64,000 bases of DNA, taken from NCBI RefSeq assembly GCF_023370075.1, contig NZ_CP097153.1, positions 248,001-312,000 of the forward strand, written 5' to 3'. A program made the position numbers and the translations under genes. Under the pieces are notes generated by a model, which ran no database searches, was not told where the DNA came from, and saw only the letters and a program-made list of their open reading frames with translations. Source of the stretch: Deinococcus sp. QL22. Its GTDB lineage: Bacteria; Deinococcota; Deinococci; Deinococcales; Deinococcaceae. Below are positions 54,667 through 63,652 of the stretch, in pieces (positions within the stretch are counted from its first letter, which is position 1; each line of letters starts with the position of its first letter).

Positions 54667-56946
54667 TCATTTTTTGTCCCGCCGCTTGACCGCTGCTGCT
54701 TCTGCGCTGCTAGACCGCGAGGTGCTTTTGCCTGTCGCGGCTTTGGCTGTGTTGGCTTTGGCTGTGGCGGCTGTGCTGATCTTCGTCTTGGCGGCGTTGG
54801 TCTGGGCAGCCGACGCGCCCGCTTTGGCCGTTTTGGAGGTTCGCCTGGCTGTTGACGCGCCCCTGGGAGAAGCTGCGCCTTTGCTGGCTCGCCGCGCCCG
54901 TTTTTGAGGCTGGGCGGCCGTCCCTGCTGACCCAAATTCGGCCTGTTTAGACTGCCCCGCTCCAGTGACTCCTTGGGACGTACCCCCCCGGAAAGTTCCG
55001 TCCAGTAGGGCGGGCAAGTCGTCCGGGGTGATCTCGCCGGGGAGAGCATTGGGCGGCCAAGGCACTTCTTTAGGGGCCGAGTCAGGCAACGCGAGGCGCA
55101 GGCGCGGCCCCTGCAAGCCCGCGATCAGGCTGGCTCCGGGCAGATGCGGCAGGGCCAGCACCGGCGCTTCTCGCCGCGCTCCCTGCACCGCTGGGGCCAG
55201 CCCATTCGTCCAAAAGCGCGTCAGGTACGCCACCCGCGTGATCTGGCCGCCCGCAATTTCGTCTAGCCCAGCTTCCATCGTGGCGGTAAAGGTGCGCTCC
55301 AGCACGTCGGGCAGGTGGCGCGAGAGGTAGGCCACCACCAGCAGGCCTGTGGCTGTGACCGCCAGATGTTTGCCCACGCCCACCGCGTATCCGCGCAGAT
55401 GCAGCGTATTCACGGTCTGGGCGTAGGTGCTGGGCCGCCCAATTCCGGCCTGTTCCATGGCCTTGACCAGCGTGGCCTCGGAGTAGCGGGTGGGCGCACT
55501 GGTCTTCTTTTCTTCGGGCTTGCGGGCCTTGAGCGGGAAGGTCTGGCCCAGCGTGAGGGGGGGCAGGGCCGGGTCAGCGGCGTCTTCTCCACCTGTGTCT
55601 GCCCCCGTGAGAGCTGTAAATCCGGCCTGCGTCAGCACCCGCCCCGACGCGGCCAATGTGGCCGCGCCGCAGTGCAGGGTCACGCCGGTTTTGTCGTACA
55701 GCGCGTCGTGCATCTGGGAAGCCACCGTGCGCTGGTAAATCAGGCGGTAGAGGGCCGCGTCTTGCCCGCTGAGGCCGGCACTGTTTGGGCCTCCACTGTC
55801 GGGCGTGCGCCAGGGGCCGTGCCCAGCCGGGCGAATGGCTTCGTGGGCTTCCTGCGCATTGGCACTGCGGGTGGCGTACTGGCGCGGGCGGTCTGGCACG
55901 GCGTCCTTTCCGAACAGGCGCACGGCTTCGGCTCTGGCGGCGTCCAGCGCCTCATCGCTCAGGGCCGGACTGTCGGTGCGGTGGTAGGTGATATGGCCGC
56001 CCTCGTAGAGCCGCTGGGCCGTGTCCATCGCGGCTTTTGCGCCCAGTCCCACCCGGCCCGCCGCCTGCTGCAAGGTGCTGGTGATAAACGGCGGAGGGGG
56101 CCGCACCCGCACTTCGCTCTGCTCTATGTCGGTCACGGTGGCCGTCCGCCCATCCAGGTGGGCCGCCAATGCCGCCGCCTGCTCCGCGCTGAGTTGCAAT
56201 ACATCAGCGCCGGGTTTCAGCGCCCCGTCAGGCGTGAAGTCACTGGCTTTGGCAAGCGCTTTGCCTTCGGGGAATTCCCGGCTTTTCACGGCGGTCACGG
56301 TGGCGGCAAACGGCGGGGCGGTCTGGGCATCGGCGCGGATCAGCCAGTAGGCGGCAGGCACAAAGCGCAGGCGGGCCAGTTCGCGGGCGGCCAGCAGCAT
56401 CAGAGCGGCACTCTGCACCCGGCCCGCGCTGAGGCCGCGCCCCACGCTGTTCCAGAGCAGCGGCGAGACTTCCCAGCCCACCAGACGGTCAATCACGCGC
56501 CGCGCTTCCTGGGCAGCCACCAACTGCAAATCCAGCGGCCTCGGCTGGGCCACCGCCCGCGTCAGGGCCGCCTTGGTGATCTCGGTAAAAGTCATGCGCT
56601 GCGGGTCTTTGACTCCCAGCAGGCGCGACAGGTGCCAGCTGATCGCCTCGCCCTCCCGGTCAGCGTCAGAGGCGAACAGGATCCGGTCTGCCCGCGCCGC
56701 CGCCGCCTTCAGGTCGCGCACGGTGGCAGCTTTTTTGGAGGGAACCACGTAGACAGGCGCGAAGGTTTCGGGATTCACACCCAAGTTGGCCCAGGGTTCG
56801 TTTCGGTATTTGGCGGGCAACTCGGCTTTGCTGGCGGGCAGGTCACGCACATGCCCAAGACTGGCCTTCACCACGTATCCGGCCCCCAGCAAACTGGCGA
56901 TCTTTTTGGCCTTGGCGGGGCTTTCCACGATGACCAGAGTACTCAC
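54667..56946 (-). CDS. topA: Type IA DNA topoisomerase with Lys/Ala-rich tail
   Basis: 759 aa, GTG start 56946. Toprim domain LVIVESPAKAKKIASLLGAG with the D-x-D pair at Asp94 and Asp96 (FASDADREGE); catalytic Tyr321 in GGHITYHRTDS. Conserved YSEATLVKAMEQAGIGRPST. The usual C-terminal zinc fingers are absent: after about residue 650 the chain becomes low-complexity (KRARRASKGAASPRGASTAR, TSKTAKAGASAAQTNAAKTK) and ends KRRDKK, like a histone-H1-type tail. It relaxes negative supercoils. It meets the PAS kinase convergently. Confidence 0.93.
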   Translation of the reverse strand: MSTLVIVESPAKAKKIASLLGAGYVVKASLGHVRDLPASKAELPAKYRNEPWANLGVNPETFAPVYVVPSKKAATVRDLKAAAARADRILFASDADREGEAISWHLSRLLGVKDPQRMTFTEITKAALTRAVAQPRPLDLQLVAAQEARRVIDRLVGWEVSPLLWNSVGRGLSAGRVQSAALMLLAARELARLRFVPAAYWLIRADAQTAPPFAATVTAVKSREFPEGKALAKASDFTPDGALKPGADVLQLSAEQAAALAAHLDGRTATVTDIEQSEVRVRPPPPFITSTLQQAAGRVGLGAKAAMDTAQRLYEGGHITYHRTDSPALSDEALDAARAEAVRLFGKDAVPDRPRQYATRSANAQEAHEAIRPAGHGPWRTPDSGGPNSAGLSGQDAALYRLIYQRTVASQMHDALYDKTGVTLHCGAATLAASGRVLTQAGFTALTGADTGGEDAADPALPPLTLGQTFPLKARKPEEKKTSAPTRYSEATLVKAMEQAGIGRPSTYAQTVNTLHLRGYAVGVGKHLAVTATGLLVVAYLSRHLPDVLERTFTATMEAGLDEIAGGQITRVAYLTRFWTNGLAPAVQGARREAPVLALPHLPGASLIAGLQGPRLRLALPDSAPKEVPWPPNALPGEITPDDLPALLDGTFRGGTSQGVTGAGQSKQAEFGSAGTAAQPQKRARRASKGAASPRGASTARRTSKTAKAGASAAQTNAAKTKISTAATAKANTAKAATGKSTSRSSSAEAAAVKRRDKK

Positions 56947-57087
56947 GCCTCTACTGTGGCAGATGGAGTGAGTGGAAAATGGGTGCGGGTGCTCTGGCTC
57001 CTGCTATGGACTATGAACCGCCAGAGACTGGGACGCCGCTGATCTGGCCCCGATCTTTTTCCACTCCCTCCTGACCACTCACCGCAG

Positions 57088-58329
57088 TTAAGGTCCAAAT
57101 CGCCGCAGTTGTACCCGGTATACGCCGCCGATATCCTCGCGCCACGCCAGCACCACCGCGCCCGCGGCGTCTACGACTACCGACGGCGAGCGGGCGTCGC
57201 GCCGGGGATCAAGATTGACTGTCCCGCTGTGTTGCCACGCGCCGCCCTGCCAGCGTGCCAGCTGCACCCGGCCCACGCCCCCGCGTTCTTCCACCCACGC
57301 CGCCACCGGTTGCCCGGCCCGGTTTATCGCCAGCGACGGTGCGGAAGCCGAAGCGGTGCCGACCCGCCCGCCCAACGCCGTCCACGCACTTCCCGTCCAT
57401 GCCGACACGTACAGCGCGTCCTCGCCGTCTAAATCTTCTAACCACGCCACCACCGGCTGTTCCTGCGGGTTCAGCACCATGCGGGTCGAGGCGAGGTAAC
57501 TGTTGGGGCGGCGGTTCAGCGAGCCGCCCAGGGCTTGCCAAGCCGTGCCCGTCCAGCGTTTCACGAACACGTTGCTAGCGAGCACTTCGCCCTGCAGCCA
57601 CGCCACAGTGGGCAGGCCAGCCGCGCTCAGGGCCAGCGCGGGCGTTCTGGAAAAGGCACTGATCTGGTTGAACGCCGGACTGCGCGTCCACGTTTTAGCG
57701 CTGCCGTCCCAAGCGCGAACTGTCAGGCGACTGCCGTAGGGCGTGCGGAGGGTTTCGCCCCACGCCAGCACCGGTTCGCCGTTTCGGGCAGCCACGGCGC
57801 GGGTACGGGCGGCATAGGGCAAGTCGTCGCCCAGATAGCGCGGCTGCCAGTCTGTCCACGCTCCGTTCTGGTAGGCCCGGAACACCACGATGTCGTTGTC
57901 ACCGTAGTTTTCGTTCCAGACCAGTACCGGTGCGCCCTGCTCATCCAGCGCCAGATTCAGGCTAGATACGGGGCGGGGATCGTCGTAATTCAGCGAGCCA
58001 CTGAGAGGTTGCCACGCCGACCCAGCGCTGCCCACCCGCCACGCAGTCAGGCGACGGGCCGTAAAGACCCCGCGCCCACTGTTGAAGGAGCCTGAATCGG
58101 CCATGACCGCCAGCACCAAGGAGCCGTCTGGGGCGGCAGCGAGGGCCAACTCGCGCACCGGGCCGCGCAGGTTTGGGCCAGTCGGAGCAGAAAGGGGCGT
58201 GACCGAAGCGCTGGACTGCCGAGCAACGGCTCCGGGCACGAGCGCCAGCAGCGCCGTCAAGAGCAGTGTTCGGGCCTGGGGGCGAGCGGAGCAAGCGGAC
58301 AACACAGCTGTATTCACCGCAGGAATCAT
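57088..58329 (-). CDS. Secreted repeat protein, probable beta-propeller
   Basis: 413 aa. N-terminal signal (ARTLLLTALLALVPGAVARQ). Then about six repeats of roughly 50 residues with pattern PxLALxxxGxPVxAWxE and WTGxAWxxLGGSLN, for example ALAADEQGAPVLVWNENYG-type and SLAINRAGQPVAAWVEERG. The spacing suits a six-bladed beta-propeller. No enzyme motif seen; ligand binding at the cell surface is an inference. Codons and start are not decided by a ribosome site. Confidence 0.75.
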   Translation of the reverse strand: MIPAVNTAVLSACSARPQARTLLLTALLALVPGAVARQSSASVTPLSAPTGPNLRGPVRELALAAAPDGSLVLAVMADSGSFNSGRGVFTARRLTAWRVGSAGSAWQPLSGSLNYDDPRPVSSLNLALDEQGAPVLVWNENYGDNDIVVFRAYQNGAWTDWQPRYLGDDLPYAARTRAVAARNGEPVLAWGETLRTPYGSRLTVRAWDGSAKTWTRSPAFNQISAFSRTPALALSAAGLPTVAWLQGEVLASNVFVKRWTGTAWQALGGSLNRRPNSYLASTRMVLNPQEQPVVAWLEDLDGEDALYVSAWTGSAWTALGGRVGTASASAPSLAINRAGQPVAAWVEERGGVGRVQLARWQGGAWQHSGTVNLDPRRDARSPSVVVDAAGAVVLAWREDIGGVYRVQLRRFGP

Positions 58330-58653
58330 GGTTCATTGTGCGGCCTGAGCAGGGGTTCTGAACACCGCGCCCGCGTCTGCTTCCACCGGGCCGCTCTAGC
58401 CTCTCAACCCTGTTGGCACACTGTTGGGGACGGTGCGGGCAAGTGGTTCTGTGCAACGAGAAGGGGGCTGCCGTAATGGTTGAACTCATCCAGCGTGGAA
58501 GAAATACCGACTGCAATTGACCGAAAAGAATGAAAGTTGTGTCACTTCTCCTCTGGCATGAGTGTCCCCTGACTGCGCGTATACACATCAAGACTCCCAG
58601 TTGCAAATGCGAAACTATTGAAAGTACCGCCAGACCTGGGGTCAGCATGGTGC
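58330..58653. other. Intergenic region upstream of the sugar transporter promoter
   Basis: Nothing recognised here: no repeat, RNA gene or convincing frame. Confidence 0.5.
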
Positions 58654-58683
58654 TTGACAAATGGCGAGATTTGGGCGTAAATA
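58654..58683 (+). promoter_or_regulatory. Promoter of the ytfQRT-yjfF operon
   Basis: TTGACA (58654-58659), 18-base spacer, TAAATA (58678-58683). The -35 is a full consensus. A CACGTG palindrome (around 58693) and imperfect dyad follow within 25 bases and could be an operator. Transcription would start about 150 bases before the ytfQ ATG. Confidence 0.65.
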
Positions 58684-58839
58684 AAGATACATTCACGTGT
58701 TCATAGATGTAATTAGGTGTTGCCTCGTCTGGGCAACAAGGCGTCCTGATTTCCGTAGCCCTGACCAGATCTCCAGCGCAACTCAGCGGTGACTGGGAAC
58801 CCCTCATTAGTCCCCACCGGGACGAGAAGGATGGAAACC

Positions 58840-59814
58840 ATGAAACAGAAGCGTGCCCTGACCATTGCCCTTGCCACCGCTGCCGCCGGACTGACCGTGT
58901 TTGCCGTGGCTCAGGGGCTGCCTAAATTGGCCCAGAAAGCCACCTACAAGGTTGGGTTTGCACAGACCGAGAGCAACAACCCTTGGCGCTTGGCCCAGAC
59001 CAAGAGCATGCAGGACGAAGCCAAGCGCCTCGGCTACCAATTGGTGTACACCGACGCGGCAGGCTCGGCAGCCAAGCAGGTCAGCGACGTGGACAGCATG
59101 ATCGCCCAGCGCGTCGACATGATCTTCCTGGCTCCCCGCGAAGAAAAACCGTTGGCTGCCGCTGTGAAAAAAGCCAAAGCCGCAGGCATCCCAGTCATTT
59201 TGCTTGACCGGAACGTAGACCAAAAACTGGCCAAAGCGGGCACTGATTACGTGACCTTTATCGGCTCAGACTTTATAGAAGAAGGCCGGCGCGTCGGCGC
59301 GTGGTTGGTCAAAGCCACCAAGGGCAAGGCCAAGATCATCCAGTTGGAAGGTACCACCGGGTCTTCTCCGGCCAATGACCGCCGCACAGGGTTCGTCAAT
59401 GCCATCAAGGGGCAGCCCGGAATGAAGATCGTGGCGTCTCAGACCGGAGACTTTGCCCGCGACAAGGGTCGCCAGGTCATGGAAACCCTGCTGCAAGCCC
59501 ACCCCGACGTGAACGTGGTGTACGCCCACAACGACGAAATGGCGATTGGCGCGATTGCCGCGCTGGAAGCCGCAGGCAAGAAGCCCGGCAAAGACGTGCT
59601 GGTGCTGTCGATTGATGGTGGCCGCGAGATCGTGCAACTCGTCATTAACGGGAAAGTCAACTACGTAGTGGAGTGTAACCCTAAATTCGGCCCCAAAGCC
59701 TTTGAAACCATGAAGAACTATGCGGCGGGCAAGAAGATTGCGGCCAAGATCATCAATCCTGACCGCGAATTTACGGCCCAGAATGCCAAAGGGTTGCTGG
59801 CAACTGCGTACTAA
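58840..59814 (+). CDS. ytfQ: YtfQ-like sugar ABC transporter binding protein
   Basis: 324 aa from ATG 58840 (MKQKRALTIALATAAAGLTV), with AGAAGG about 8 bases upstream; ATG 58831 would add three residues. Signal peptide, then a type I sugar-binding fold: YKVGFAQTESNNPWRLAQTK, DMIFLAPREEKPLAAAVKKA, IQLEGTTGSSPANDRRTGFV, VVYAHNDEMAIGAIAALEAA, LSIDGGREIVQLVINGK. Blocks match E. coli YtfQ, which binds galactofuranose. Ligand here is inferred from that resemblance only. Confidence 0.9.
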   Translation: MKQKRALTIALATAAAGLTVFAVAQGLPKLAQKATYKVGFAQTESNNPWRLAQTKSMQDEAKRLGYQLVYTDAAGSAAKQVSDVDSMIAQRVDMIFLAPREEKPLAAAVKKAKAAGIPVILLDRNVDQKLAKAGTDYVTFIGSDFIEEGRRVGAWLVKATKGKAKIIQLEGTTGSSPANDRRTGFVNAIKGQPGMKIVASQTGDFARDKGRQVMETLLQAHPDVNVVYAHNDEMAIGAIAALEAAGKKPGKDVLVLSIDGGREIVQLVINGKVNYVVECNPKFGPKAFETMKNYAAGKKIAAKIINPDREFTAQNAKGLLATAY

Positions 59815-59859
59815 CCTGCCCGTCACAGCCTGAACCCCTGCTGAACCACTGCACGCCCC

Positions 59860-59897
59860 GCTGACCTGCCGAGACTTCAGACCCCCGGCAGGTCAGC
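59860..59897 (+). promoter_or_regulatory. Intercistronic stem-loop between ytfQ and ytfR
   Basis: GCTGACCTGCCG (59860-59871) pairs perfectly with CGGCAGGTCAGC (59886-59897), 12 bp and a 14-base loop. No T-run. Such hairpins after binding-protein genes protect the upstream mRNA so that the binding protein is made in excess over the ATPase. Confidence 0.75.
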
Positions 59898-59931
59898 CCT
59901 CATTCAGTACCAGCACACCTCCGGAGACCCC

Positions 59932-61494
59932 GTGACCCAGACTGAACCGCTGCTCCGGTTGGAGGGCATCCACAAAGCGTTTTCAGGCGTGCCTGCCCTG
60001 ACAGACGCTTCTCTTACGGTCAGCGCTGGAGAAATTCACGCCCTGATCGGCCAGAACGGGGCGGGCAAATCTACCCTGATCAAGGTGTTGACCGGAGCCT
60101 ACCGCCGCGACAGTGGCGTGATCCGCTTTGGCGGCCAGGAGGTCGATTTCGCCTCGCCGCAAGCCGCACAACTCGGCGGCATTTCCACCATTTATCAGGA
60201 AGTGAACCTGATTCCGTACCTGTCGCTCAGCGAAAACATCTTTTTAGGACGCGAGCGGCGGCGCGGCCCGTTTCTGGACTGGGGCCGCATGAACCGCGAG
60301 GCCCGCACGCTGCTGGAACGATTCGACGTGCAGGCCGACGTGACCCGCCCGCTGATGGGCTTTAGCGTGGCCGTGCAACAGATGGTGGCGATCGCCCGCG
60401 CCGTGTCCATCGACAGCCGCCTCGTGATCATGGACGAACCGACATCCTCGCTGGATGACCGCGAAGTCGAAACCCTGTTTGGCGTGATTCGGCAACTGGG
60501 GGCCAGCAGTGTTGCGGTGGTGTTCGTCTCTCACCGACTGGACGAACTGTACGCGGTGTGCAGCGGCGTGACCATCATGCGCGATGGCCGCACCGTGGAG
60601 CGGCGCGCCATGACCGACATCAGCAAGCTGGAACTGGTGGCCAGCATGCTGGGCAAGGAACCCGGTGAACTGCGGCGACAGGGCGAAACGGCTTTCGTAA
60701 AGAACCACAACCAGAAAGGCGAGGAATTGCTGGAGGTGCGCGGCGCACGCTCTGGCCCGGCGCTGCGGAGTGCCTCGCTGGACGTGAGAAAGGGCGAGAT
60801 CGTGGGACTTGCGGGGCTGTTGGGGTCAGGCCGCACCGAAACCGCCCGCGTGGTGTTTGGAGCCGACGCGCTGGCAGGCGGAGAAATAAAAATCGCGGGT
60901 CAGGCCGCCAATTTGCGCTCGCCCGCCGACGCGATCCGGGCAGGCTTCGGCTTTTGCTCGGAAGACCGCAAGATAGAAGGCATCGTGCCCGACCAATCGG
61001 TGCGTGAAAACCTGACGCTGGCGCTGCTGCCCGAACTGTCGCGCCGCGGAATTGTGGATACGGCCAAGCAGAATGAAATCGTGGAGCGCTTTATTCGGCG
61101 GCTGGGGATCAAGACCACTGGCCCCGATCAAAAAATCAGGGAACTGTCGGGCGGCAATCAGCAAAAAGTGCTGCTGGCCCGCTGGCTGTGCATGAATCCC
61201 AAGCTCCTGATTCTGGACGAACCCACACGTGGAATAGACGTGGGGGCCAAAGGTGAAATTCAGGCCCTGCTGAGTGAACTTGCGGCGGGCGGGCTGGGCG
61301 TACTGATGATTTCCAGCGAACTGGAAGAACTGGCCGAGGGCTGTGACCGCGTGGTGGTCATGCGCGACGGCTCCAGCGTGGCCGAACTGACCGGAGAGGG
61401 GCTGACCCAAGATCACCTGATGGGCGTGATGGCGCACGGCGCGGCAGATGCGGACGCGGCACCATCCCCTCCACACGGCGGTTCCCATGTCTGA
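59932..61494 (+). CDS. ytfR: YtfR-like sugar ABC transporter ATPase, two domains
   Basis: 520 aa, GTG start with CCGGAG upstream. Two ATPase domains. First: Walker A GQNGAGKSTLIKVLTGA, signature MGFSVAVQQMVAIARAVSID (weak), Walker B LVIMDEPTSSLDD, H-loop VFVSHRLDEL. Second: signature LSGGNQQKVLLARWLCMNPK, Walker B LILDEPTRGIDVG; its P-loop is degenerate (GLAGLLGSGRTETARVVFG). The first domain lacks LSGGQ and the second lacks a true Walker A, the asymmetric arrangement usual for RbsA/MglA-type proteins. Confidence 0.93.
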   Translation: MTQTEPLLRLEGIHKAFSGVPALTDASLTVSAGEIHALIGQNGAGKSTLIKVLTGAYRRDSGVIRFGGQEVDFASPQAAQLGGISTIYQEVNLIPYLSLSENIFLGRERRRGPFLDWGRMNREARTLLERFDVQADVTRPLMGFSVAVQQMVAIARAVSIDSRLVIMDEPTSSLDDREVETLFGVIRQLGASSVAVVFVSHRLDELYAVCSGVTIMRDGRTVERRAMTDISKLELVASMLGKEPGELRRQGETAFVKNHNQKGEELLEVRGARSGPALRSASLDVRKGEIVGLAGLLGSGRTETARVVFGADALAGGEIKIAGQAANLRSPADAIRAGFGFCSEDRKIEGIVPDQSVRENLTLALLPELSRRGIVDTAKQNEIVERFIRRLGIKTTGPDQKIRELSGGNQQKVLLARWLCMNPKLLILDEPTRGIDVGAKGEIQALLSELAAGGLGVLMISSELEELAEGCDRVVVMRDGSSVAELTGEGLTQDHLMGVMAHGAADADAAPSPPHGGSHV

Positions 61495-62485
61495 CGGAAC
61501 CACCACACCTCCGCTGCGGCCCCCGGCTCCGGCCCAGAACAGTTCCCGCCGCCCCTCTATTCCGCTGCTCGGCCCCATTCTGGCGTTACTTGCCCTGCTG
61601 CTGTTCAATATCTTTTTTACGCCCAATTTCCTCACTGCCCAAACGCTGAACGTGAACCTGACCCAGGTGGCGACGATTGTGATCGTGGGCGTGGGCATGA
61701 CGCTGGTGATCGCCACAGCGGGCATAGACCTGTCGGTGGGGGCGCTGATGGCGATTGCCGGAGCGCTGGCTCCGATGCTGTTCCTCAATCCACCTCTGGG
61801 CAGTCCGGCGCTGGGCGTGGCGCTGGCCTTTGTGCTGCCCGTGCTGGCCGCCGGAGCTTTCGGAACGTTCAACGGTCTGCTGGTCACGCGCTTTATGATT
61901 CAGCCGTTTATCGCCACGCTGGTGCTGTTCATCGCGGGGCGCGGCATTGCACAGGTGCTCACTAACGGGCAACTCCAGACCTTTTCCAACAAATCCTTTC
62001 AGGTCATTGGGCTGGGGCGGCCTTTCGGAATTCCGGTGCAGGTGATCGTGATGCTGGTGGTGGTCGCCATCTTCGCGTGGGTCATGGCCCGCACGGTATT
62101 CGGACGGCAGATTTTGGCGGTGGGCGGCAACGAACGCGCCGCACGGCTGTCGGGCGTGCCCGTGAACCGCATCAAGCTGGCGGTGTACGGCATCAGCGGG
62201 CTGCTGTCGGGCATCGCCGGATTGATCGTCATCTCCATCAATTCCTCCTCGGACGCCAATCAGGTGGGCCTGAACATGGAGCTGGACGCGATTGCAGCGG
62301 TGGCGGTGGGCGGCACGGCACTGACCGGGGGCCGCGCCACCATCGTGGGCACGTTGCTGGGCGCACTGATTATTCAACTGATCCGCTACACCCTGCTGGC
62401 ACGCGGCGTACCCGACGCGGCGGCGCTGGTGGTCAAAGCAGGCATCATCTTGCTGGCCGTGTATGTGCAGCGGCAACGGCGATAA
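61487..62485 (+). CDS. ytfT: YtfT-like sugar ABC transporter permease
   Basis: 332 aa from ATG 61487 (MSDGTTTPPLRPPAPAQNSS), overlapping the ATPase gene by 8 bases. About eight to ten helices with the RbsC-type block GMTLVIATAGIDLSVGALMA and AVAVGGTALTGGRATIVGTL. Pairs with the next permease as the heterodimeric pore. Confidence 0.92.
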   Translation: MSDGTTTPPLRPPAPAQNSSRRPSIPLLGPILALLALLLFNIFFTPNFLTAQTLNVNLTQVATIVIVGVGMTLVIATAGIDLSVGALMAIAGALAPMLFLNPPLGSPALGVALAFVLPVLAAGAFGTFNGLLVTRFMIQPFIATLVLFIAGRGIAQVLTNGQLQTFSNKSFQVIGLGRPFGIPVQVIVMLVVVAIFAWVMARTVFGRQILAVGGNERAARLSGVPVNRIKLAVYGISGLLSGIAGLIVISINSSSDANQVGLNMELDAIAAVAVGGTALTGGRATIVGTLLGALIIQLIRYTLLARGVPDAAALVVKAGIILLAVYVQRQRR

Positions 62486-62559
62486 GGACAGATCATGAGA
62501 CTCGCCACGACAGCCCTCACTACCCCGGAAACGGTTCCAGAATCCCCCAAGGAGTCCCC

Positions 62560-63561
62560 ATGTCGCTAGCCCAGTCTCCGCCCACAGGTGCAAGCGTGCG
62601 AAATGCCCGCGTGGTCAGCGCCCTGCAACGCTACGGCGTTTTAATCGCGCTGGGCCTGCTGATCCTCTTCGGTGCCCTGCGCTACGAGAATTTCCTCTCG
62701 CCCTACAACATCACCACCGTTTTGGCCTACAACTCCATGTTCGGCCTGATTGCGCTGGGCATGGCCTTTGTCATCATCACGGGAGGCATAGACCTGTCGG
62801 TGGGCAGCGTGGCGGCGTTTGCCAGCGTGGTCGCGGCGCTGCTCAGTCCGTATGGGCTGTGGGTGGCTCTGTTCGGCGCGGTGGGGGCGGCGGCGCTGCT
62901 CGGCCTGATCAACGGGGCCATCATCGCCTACCTCAAGATTCTGCCCTTTATCACCACGCTGGCGATGCTGCTGGCGGCCCGGGGATTGGCGCTGATGCTG
63001 TCGGGCAACCAATCGGTGTCGGCGGATTATGACCACGGCTTTACCACGCTGGGGCAGGGCACCATCGGCGGCATTCCTTATATCGCCATCCTGCTGTTTG
63101 TGGCCTTTGCCATCGGCGCGGTGGTGCTGCGCTACACCCGCTTTGGCCGCCGCGTGCTGGCGATTGGCGGCAACGAGGAAGCCTCGCGCCTGATGGGACT
63201 TCCGGTAGAGCGCACCTTGCTGAGCGTGTATACCCTGTCAGGTGCACTGGCGGGACTGGCAGGCGTGATTCTGGCCTCGCAATTTGGCGCAGGCCAACCT
63301 ACCGAGGGGCTGGGCTGGGAACTGACCGCCATTGCCGCCGTTGTGGTGGGCGGCACGCTGCTGACGGGCGGCATGGGGTCTATCGGCTCCACGCTGGTGG
63401 GCGTGTTGCTGCTGGGGGTGATTTTCAATGTGCTGAACTTTGAAAACGGGCGTGGCACCATCAGTCTGACGGTGTACTGGCAATCGGTGATCCGGGGAGC
63501 CTTCCTGCTGCTGGTGGTGATCTTGCAAAACCGCCTGACCCGCGCCCGTACTGAGCCGTAG
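62560..63561 (+). CDS. yjfF: YjfF-like sugar ABC transporter permease
   Basis: 333 aa from ATG 62560 (MSLAQSPPTGASVRNARVVS) with AAGGAG upstream. Same permease family: GMAFVIITGGIDLSVGSVAA, LAIGGNEEASRLMGLPVERT, AVVVGGTLLTGGMGSIGSTL. The four-gene order ytfQ-ytfR-ytfT-yjfF matches the E. coli galactofuranose importer. Confidence 0.92.
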   Translation: MSLAQSPPTGASVRNARVVSALQRYGVLIALGLLILFGALRYENFLSPYNITTVLAYNSMFGLIALGMAFVIITGGIDLSVGSVAAFASVVAALLSPYGLWVALFGAVGAAALLGLINGAIIAYLKILPFITTLAMLLAARGLALMLSGNQSVSADYDHGFTTLGQGTIGGIPYIAILLFVAFAIGAVVLRYTRFGRRVLAIGGNEEASRLMGLPVERTLLSVYTLSGALAGLAGVILASQFGAGQPTEGLGWELTAIAAVVVGGTLLTGGMGSIGSTLVGVLLLGVIFNVLNFENGRGTISLTVYWQSVIRGAFLLLVVILQNRLTRARTEP

Positions 63562-63652
63562 GGCTAAACAGATTGCTGACCCGCTAGATTACTGAACCGA
63601 TTTAGAGTAAACTTTGTTACAACACAACTTTAGGTTTATCAAAGGAGACGCC

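Noticed and set aside
54640..54680. T-run near the topoisomerase stop as a terminator
   Set aside because: The run lies in the Lys-rich C-terminal codons and the adjacent stem is only 5 bp with a 1-base loop.
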